A stretch of 19,289 nucleotides of DNA from an uncultured Collinsella sp. Lineage in GTDB: Bacteria; Actinomycetota; Coriobacteriia; Coriobacteriales; Coriobacteriaceae. How positions within the stretch are numbered: position 1 is the stretch's first letter; the number at the start of each line of letters is the position of its first letter. Below the pieces are notes generated by a model. It was not told the origin of the DNA. It saw only the letters and a list, made by a program, of their open reading frames with translations, and did not search any database. The position numbers and the translations under genes are program-made. Shown here one piece after another: positions 15,286 to 19,289 of the stretch. Where the stretch lies: the NCBI GenBank assembly GCA_958438955.1, contig CAUBTS010000031.1, positions 1 to 19,289 on the forward strand, written 5' to 3'.

Positions 15286-15305
15286 ACCTACTAAAAAGGG
15301 ACAGG
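15286..15305 (+). repeat. Dispersed repeat, partial copy C (head only)
   Basis: ACCTACTAAAAAGGGACAGG matches the 19-nt head of the elements at 4105 and 5311, with one extra A. The downstream part differs (CACCTTCGTGGTGG, itself a small CACC/GGTG hairpin). This suggests a modular repeat with a constant head and variable tail. Confidence 0.6.
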
Positions 15306-15354
15306 CACCTTCGTGGTGGTTTTGGCCGATGCGGCGGCATGCCTTGTTGCTTTG

Positions 15355-15570
15355 TCTCGATCTGTAACATCTGCAGCCGTTTTTGCCGAGCGACTGTTAC
15401 AGATCGAGATTTTCTCTTCAGGGGAATTCGAATGTCTCAATCTGTAACATCTGGACGGCCAAAAGGTCTCTATCTGTTATAGATTGAGACAAAGGTCTGG
15501 GACTAGGACGTCTTATCCAGATCTGTAACAGTTAGACGGAAATTCGGACCCTAGATGTTACAGATTGAGA
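15355..15570. repeat. Array of three regularly spaced palindromes
   Basis: Three palindromic units fill most of a 457-bp gene-free gap. The core arms are ATCTGTAACA and TGTTACAGAT: unit 1 at 15360-15369/15395-15404, unit 2 at 15440-15449/15475-15484 (one G-U-compatible change), unit 3 at 15521-15530/15556-15565. The distance between arms is 35 in every unit, leaving 25-nt loops, and units repeat every 80-81 bp. In units 1 and 2 the arms extend outward through TCTCrATCTGTAACA. Loops and inter-unit spacers are not conserved. The array lies between the end of the DXS-like gene and the transporter promoter, on neither transcript's coding part. I see no gene in the remainder of the gap. Candidates are REP-like elements, a tandem structured RNA or multiple protein-binding sites. 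Confidence 0.85.
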
Positions 15571-15579
15571 TAATCGCGT

Positions 15580-15626
15580 CGCGAAAATAAAAACCTCCGC
15601 AGGGGTGCTTTCCTTGCGGAGGTTTT
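15580..15626 (-). terminator. Rho-independent terminator of the DXS-like gene
   Basis: AAAACCTCCGCA (15590-15601) and TGCGGAGGTTTT (15615-15626) form a perfect 12-bp stem with a 13-nt loop, immediately after the stop codon. On the minus strand it is followed by TATTTT. The U-rich right arm and following tract make it a convincing intrinsic terminator. Confidence 0.88.
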
Positions 15627-15627
15627 C

Positions 15628-17409
15628 TTACTCGTTGAGTAGTCTTACGGCTTCGGCGGCCATGTTCTCGACCGTCATGCCGTTCTGAGCGAGCAGCTCG
15701 TTGGGGTCGTAGCGGTCGGGGAAGCCCTTGGCGATGCCGAAGGTGCGCGTGCGCACAGGCGTGCAGGCCAGATAGCACGCGACGCGCTCGCCCCAGCCAC
15801 CGTCCAAGATGCCGTCCTCGAGGGTGACGACAACGCGATGCTCGGCGGCAAGACTGTCGAGGAACTCACGGTCAAGCTCGGTTGCAAAGCGCGGGTTGAC
15901 GAGCGTGGCCTCGATACCGTACTCGGCAGCCAAGCGGTTTGCCACGCGCTCGCCCAGCTCAAAGAAATCGCCAAGCGCGAGCACGGCAACGTCGCGGCCC
16001 TGACGCACCACGTTGTAGCGAACGGCACTGTAGTCGGTGTCTTCGGCAGGCGCAAGGTCGGGACGGCTTACCAAGCCAATGCCCGGTACGCGGATCGCCG
16101 CGGGATGCTCGCGGTGGTCGAGCGACCAGCTCAGCATGGACAGATATTCCTCCATGCAGGCCGGCGCCAAGTAGTGCATGTTGGGAAGACCGCCCAACAT
16201 GGAAATATCAAAGAACGAAAGGTGCGTCTCGGACGTGGTGCCAAAGATTGACGCACCAAACACCAAAATGGTTGCCGGGGCGTCGTTGAGGCACAGGTCG
16301 TGCCACAGCTCGTCGTAAGCGCGCTGCAAAAACGTGCCGTACACACCAAAGACTGGCTTGGCGCCCGAGCGCGCAAGCGCGGTGGCAAAGGTCACGGCGT
16401 GCTCCTCGGCAATGCCCACATCGACGAACTGTTTGCCGGCGGCAGCGCGAAGCTCGGGTGTAAAGCCCATGATGTAGGGCGTGGCGGCCGTGATGCCCAC
16501 GACCTGCGAATCGCGCTCGATGGCGGCGCTGAGCGCCTCGCCCGTAATGTCGGCATAGGTGCGCGGCGCAGGTTCGCTCGGATGGCCCGGGCAGAGCTTG
16601 CGTCCAGTTGCCATGTCAAACGGACCCACGTGATGCCAGCGTTCGGGGTCGTTCTGGGCTGGCTCAAAGCCCTTGCCCTTGGCGGTGGAGACGTGCAGCA
16701 CGATGGGATGATCGATATTGCGCAGTTCCTGCAACGCGTCGACGAGGGCCAACACGTCGTTACCGGCGTCCAGATAGCGGTAGTCGAGCCCCATCGCGCG
16801 GAAAACGTTGCGCTCACAGGTACCGTTGCTGGCTCGCAGCTCGGCCAGATTGCGATACAGGCCGCCATGGTTCTCGGCAATGGACTGGTCGTTATCGTTG
16901 ACGATGATGATCAGGTTGCTATCGAGTTCGGCGGCATTGTTAAAGCCCTCAAACGCCAAGCCGCCCGAAAGCGAGCCGTCGCCAATAACGGTGATGACGT
17001 TGTAAGTATCGCCCGCCAGGTCACGAGCGTGCGCCAGGCCGCAGCCCAGGCTCACCGACGTGGAGGTATGGCCCATGGCGAACAGGTCGTGCTCGGACTC
17101 GTCGGGATTGGCAAAGCCAGAGGCCTCGCCAAAGCGCTTCGGATCGATATAAGTGTACGCGCGCCCAGTCAGCGCCTTGTGGGCGTAGGTCTGGTGCGAA
17201 ACGTCAAAGACAATCTTGTCGATAGGGGAGTTAAACACGCGATGAAGCGCAACCGTAAGCTCAACGACGCCCAGGTTGGGGGCAACGTGCCCGCCGACGG
17301 CGGCGGAGCTTTCGAGGATGGCGTGGCGAATCTCGTCGCAGAGCTGCGGGAGCTCGGCACGATTAAGAGCCTTGACGTCCTCGGGCGTTGTCGTTTGCGT
17401 AAGCAGCAT
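15628..17409 (-). CDS. dxs: 1-deoxy-D-xylulose-5-phosphate synthase-like thiamine-diphosphate enzyme
   Basis: The 593-residue cytosolic protein has the DXS/transketolase architecture: GGHVAPNLGVVE (His41), GHTSTS (114-119), the thiamine-diphosphate/Mg motif GDGSLSGG (143-150) with NDN (171-173), and GIAEEHAVTF with catalytic Glu335. DXS makes 1-deoxyxylulose 5-phosphate from pyruvate and glyceraldehyde 3-phosphate for isoprenoids and thiamine. However, the segment that reads DRAGLVGADGPTHQ in canonical enzymes reads FGASIFGTTSETHL here (384-397). The substrate-binding Arg (E. coli Arg420) becomes Gly385 and Asp427 becomes Thr392, while the His is kept (His396). The protein is also 30-40 residues shorter than usual. 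It belongs to a divergent clade usually annotated as DXS; true activity is uncertain. GGAG lies 12 bases before the ATG. The gene is monocistronic with a clear terminator. Confidence 0.8.
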   Translation of the reverse strand: MLLTQTTTPEDVKALNRAELPQLCDEIRHAILESSAAVGGHVAPNLGVVELTVALHRVFNSPIDKIVFDVSHQTYAHKALTGRAYTYIDPKRFGEASGFANPDESEHDLFAMGHTSTSVSLGCGLAHARDLAGDTYNVITVIGDGSLSGGLAFEGFNNAAELDSNLIIIVNDNDQSIAENHGGLYRNLAELRASNGTCERNVFRAMGLDYRYLDAGNDVLALVDALQELRNIDHPIVLHVSTAKGKGFEPAQNDPERWHHVGPFDMATGRKLCPGHPSEPAPRTYADITGEALSAAIERDSQVVGITAATPYIMGFTPELRAAAGKQFVDVGIAEEHAVTFATALARSGAKPVFGVYGTFLQRAYDELWHDLCLNDAPATILVFGASIFGTTSETHLSFFDISMLGGLPNMHYLAPACMEEYLSMLSWSLDHREHPAAIRVPGIGLVSRPDLAPAEDTDYSAVRYNVVRQGRDVAVLALGDFFELGERVANRLAAEYGIEATLVNPRFATELDREFLDSLAAEHRVVVTLEDGILDGGWGERVACYLACTPVRTRTFGIAKGFPDRYDPNELLAQNGMTVENMAAEAVRLLNE

Positions 17410-17436
17410 CGTTGTGGGTTACTCCATGCGAATCGA

Positions 17437-17461
17437 GCGCCGGCACTCCCTCGGCCGGCGC
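17437..17461 (-). other. GC-rich hairpin in the leader of the DXS-like gene
   Basis: GCGCCGGC (17437-17444) and GCCGGCGC (17454-17461) form an 8-bp stem with a 9-nt loop, about 28 bases before the ATG. No T-tract follows. It could influence translation or be a chance GC-rich dyad. Confidence 0.35.
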
Positions 17462-17536
17462 AATTGCACAAGACAGTCTCGCACATTTTGGCGTTTGATA
17501 TGTGACGGCGGCGCGGTAATTCGCCAACTGGTGGGG

Positions 17537-17548
17537 CAAAACGTTTTG
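17537..17548. promoter_or_regulatory. LacI/GalR-type operator-like palindrome in a divergent promoter region
   Basis: CAAAACGTTTTG is a perfect 12-bp palindrome centred on CG, the layout bound by many LacI-family regulators, including CcpA-type cre sites. It lies between the divergent DXS-like and HD-domain genes, about 100 bp from each start. No LacI-family gene is in the window, so the regulator would be encoded elsewhere. Confidence 0.4.
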
Positions 17549-17637
17549 TCCGATGCCATACTGATGTGTTCCATGATGTTTTTATCGATTGTGCACAGGC
17601 CGTGGCTTGCCGCCGTGAGCCGCTGGAAGGAGGCAGC

Positions 17638-18174
17638 ATGTCCGATGCCGTTCGTGCCGAGAAAATCGCGCGCGAAGTAGACCATGCTGCCCGTCAACTG
17701 GCACAGGCGGGCCGTCTGGACCTGACGCGCGAGTTTATCCAACATGGTGACGTGACGGTCTATGCACATGTGACTTCGGTAGCGCGGGCGAGCCTGTCCT
17801 TTGCCGAGCGCTTGGGCCGTGCTGGCATTTCGGTCGACCGTGCTTCGTTGTTGCGCGGGGCCCTGCTGCACGATTACTTTCTCTATGACTGGCACGATCC
17901 CGACCCAAGCCATCGGCTGCATGGCTTTCGCCACCCGTTTTTTGCCCTGGCACGTGCGGAGGAAGATTTTGAGCTGACGCCGCGCGAACGGAATATTATC
18001 GTGCGGCATATGTTTCCGCTGGTGCCAGTGCCGCCGACGTGTCGTGAGGCTTGGATTGTATGCCTGGCAGATAAATGGTGCGCTCTGCGCGAGACGGTCG
18101 CCGGTCGTCTGCGGCGCAAGGACGAGGCGGACGATGACGTGAGTGGCGAATCGAGCGAAAAGAGGAGAGGGTAG
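17638..18174 (+). CDS. HD-domain metal-dependent phosphohydrolase family protein
   Basis: From the ATG at 17638 the product is 178 residues. HD-superfamily residues are His44 (VYAHVTS), the His78-Asp79 pair in GALLHDYFLYDWHD, His95 and His99 (HGFRHP), His124 (IVRHMFP) and Asp145 (CLADKW), a plausible metal site for hydrolysing a phosphate ester or nucleotide; the substrate is unknown. The C-terminus (160-178) is charged and probably disordered. I chose this start because AAGGAGG lies five bases upstream; the open frame extends to 17566 but that part has no ribosome site. The gene is three bases from the next one, so the pair is translated together. Confidence 0.85.
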   Translation: MSDAVRAEKIAREVDHAARQLAQAGRLDLTREFIQHGDVTVYAHVTSVARASLSFAERLGRAGISVDRASLLRGALLHDYFLYDWHDPDPSHRLHGFRHPFFALARAEEDFELTPRERNIIVRHMFPLVPVPPTCREAWIVCLADKWCALRETVAGRLRRKDEADDDVSGESSEKRRG

Positions 18175-18177
18175 ACG

Positions 18178-19197
18178 GTGGGGACCGCGATTGATATGGC
18201 GTTTGGCGGCGCGACGCTTGCCGCCTGCCCACTCTCGGCACTGGTGCTCTCGTTTGCCTTTTACGGGTTTTGCGGTTGGGCATGGGAGTCGACAGTATGC
18301 GCCATGCTCAATCACGGACGATTTGCCAACAGTGGCTTTTTGCTTGGGCCGTGCTGCCCCATCTATGGCGCGGGCGGCATTGCCTGCTGGCTGCTGTTGC
18401 GTGGGATTCCGGATGCCTCGAGCCAGTTTGTCGCTGCAGCGCTCGTATGCAGCGTGATTGAGTACAGCGTAGGCGTGCTGCTGGAAAAAACAACGGGGGC
18501 TCGCTTTTGGGACTATTCGCACCTGCCGTTTAACCTGCACGGACGCATCTGTCTGTACTGGGCATGCGCGTTTGGCTTGGGTGCGTTGTGCATTTGCCGT
18601 TTAGTGGAGCCGGCATTGTTGGGGCTGCTTGGCCATCTGCCGGTGCTGATTGTGCGGCTGTCCGCTTTTATCGTCGCGGTCGCGATGATGGTCGACGCGG
18701 CATGCTCGTTGGCGAGCTGGCGGCGTCTGTCCGATCAGCTGGAGCGCGTCCGGGCCGACCTTGCCGACCGCATCAACGAGTCGCTCGCCGATGCGTCCGA
18801 CTCCATGCTCGAACGTATTCCCGATTCGGCGATCGACTCGGTGGCACAGACGCATATCCGCAGCCGTGCCGTTAACGCGTGGCTGGCGGAGCTGGGCGAC
18901 GCGACGCTCGATGCCCTGCGCGAGAAGGCTTCGATGCCGACGTTTATCTCGGATGGTGCTCGCGGCCTGGCGCTCGCTGCCCGCCGCGTGGCCGATGCCG
19001 CGCCGAGCATGCCGCGTCCGTCGCTCAGCCGTCGCCTTGCCGGTAAGCGCATGAGCCGTCCGGTACCGAGCGTGTCACTCAGTCGTCGTGACCTGCGCTT
19101 TTTCAATGCCTTCCCGCGTCTGCGCATCAATCGCTACGAAGGTGTCATTCGAGCAACTAATCTCCGCGACCGAGCCCGCGAGCTGTTCCGCCACTAG
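18178..19197 (+). CDS. Putative ABC-transporter type IV membrane protein (PF06541-like)
   Basis: The 339-residue protein starts at GTG, with GAGGAGAGG seven bases upstream. The N-terminal half has four to five hydrophobic segments (about 20-40, 62-76, 84-103, 125-143, 155-178). It carries FYGFCGWAWES (28-38) and GFLLGPCCPIYGAGG (53-67), which I recognise as hallmarks of the PF06541 family (named CmpB-like ABC transporter type IV); function in this family is poorly known. The C-terminal half (about 180-339) is soluble, Arg/Ala/Ser-rich and probably cytoplasmic, longer than in minimal members. It is coupled to the HD-domain gene. The 92 bases after its stop hold nothing I can identify. Confidence 0.8.
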   Translation: MGTAIDMAFGGATLAACPLSALVLSFAFYGFCGWAWESTVCAMLNHGRFANSGFLLGPCCPIYGAGGIACWLLLRGIPDASSQFVAAALVCSVIEYSVGVLLEKTTGARFWDYSHLPFNLHGRICLYWACAFGLGALCICRLVEPALLGLLGHLPVLIVRLSAFIVAVAMMVDAACSLASWRRLSDQLERVRADLADRINESLADASDSMLERIPDSAIDSVAQTHIRSRAVNAWLAELGDATLDALREKASMPTFISDGARGLALAARRVADAAPSMPRPSLSRRLAGKRMSRPVPSVSLSRRDLRFFNAFPRLRINRYEGVIRATNLRDRARELFRH

Positions 19198-19289
19198 CCG
19201 AGACGGGCGCGCTCACGGCTTCCTTGCTCGCGTATTTCCCGTTCGTTTCGCGTCCGTTGCCGCGCCGTTTCCAAGATTGCGGCGCCGTT

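Noticed and set aside
15171..15354. Riboswitch or T-box leader for the transporter cluster
   Set aside because: The promoter found at 15214-15243 leaves a leader of only about 35-40 nt, too short for such an element, and no T-box or known aptamer core is visible.
15355..15570. Possible CRISPR array
   Set aside because: The repeated units are palindromes with short arms and variable internal loops, only three units occur, the period is about 80 bp, and no cas genes are present.
16300..17505. A 401-codon open frame on the plus strand opposite the DXS-like gene
   Set aside because: The minus-strand frame carries clear thiamine-diphosphate enzyme motifs; the plus frame has none and runs past the real gene's start.
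17419..18540. A 373-codon minus-strand frame overlapping the HD-domain and PF06541 genes
   Set aside because: It covers two well-supported plus-strand genes and an intergenic region, and its product is low-complexity basic sequence.
19198..19289. Start of another gene at the right edge
   Set aside because: No ribosome site with a start codon and no recognisable protein segment in the last 92 bases.

Overview
The window looks like a chromosomal segment from a high-GC, gut-type anaerobic actinobacterium, most likely a Coriobacteriia member close to Collinsella. This is an inference. It rests on high GC with long mirror ORFs opposite real genes, a glutamate ABC transporter resembling the corynebacterial GluABCD system, a SEC-C/methionine aminopeptidase fusion, a short divergent DXS-like protein, and abundant intergenic palindromes. 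I see no phage, transposase, rRNA, tRNA or CRISPR array.

Layout. 1-250 holds a nested palindrome that ends inside the 3' end of a phosphofructokinase gene (minus). Next come a membrane-anchored Ntn-type amide hydrolase (minus) and a divergent M18 aminopeptidase (plus). A hairpin-rich convergent gap follows, then a D-2-hydroxyacid dehydrogenase, a SEC-C methionine aminopeptidase and a radical SAM protein (all minus). On the plus strand are an alpha/beta hydrolase and a two-gene signalling unit: a GGDEF-REC-HD-GYP protein and a stand-alone Hpt protein. A bidirectional terminator separates these from a five-gene minus-strand cluster transcribed from about 15.2 kb to 10.85 kb: a Tat-type lipoprotein binding protein, two permeases, an ATPase and a class I glutamine-amidotransferase-like gamma-glutamyl hydrolase. 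Upstream of it is a 457-bp gene-free stretch with a regular array of three palindromes, then the DXS-like gene (minus). At the right edge a divergent plus-strand pair encodes an HD-domain protein and a PF06541-type membrane protein.

How the genes fit together. The ABC cluster probably imports glutamate, glutamine or a related amino acid, and the downstream C26-type hydrolase could process gamma-glutamyl compounds. The HD-GYP protein is expected to degrade cyclic di-GMP. Its GGDEF domain has lost the catalytic signature but keeps an inhibitory-site RxxD, so it may sense cyclic di-GMP. The adjacent Hpt protein suggests a phosphorelay whose kinase lies elsewhere. The remaining genes are metabolic or housekeeping singletons.

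The least explained content is non-coding: at least four palindrome families and one dispersed 19-20-nt repeat, found at gene ends and between genes. The three-unit array at 15355-15570 is the strongest candidate for something undescribed. The DXS-like enzyme and the degenerate-GGDEF/HD-GYP/Hpt pair are the most interesting protein leads.
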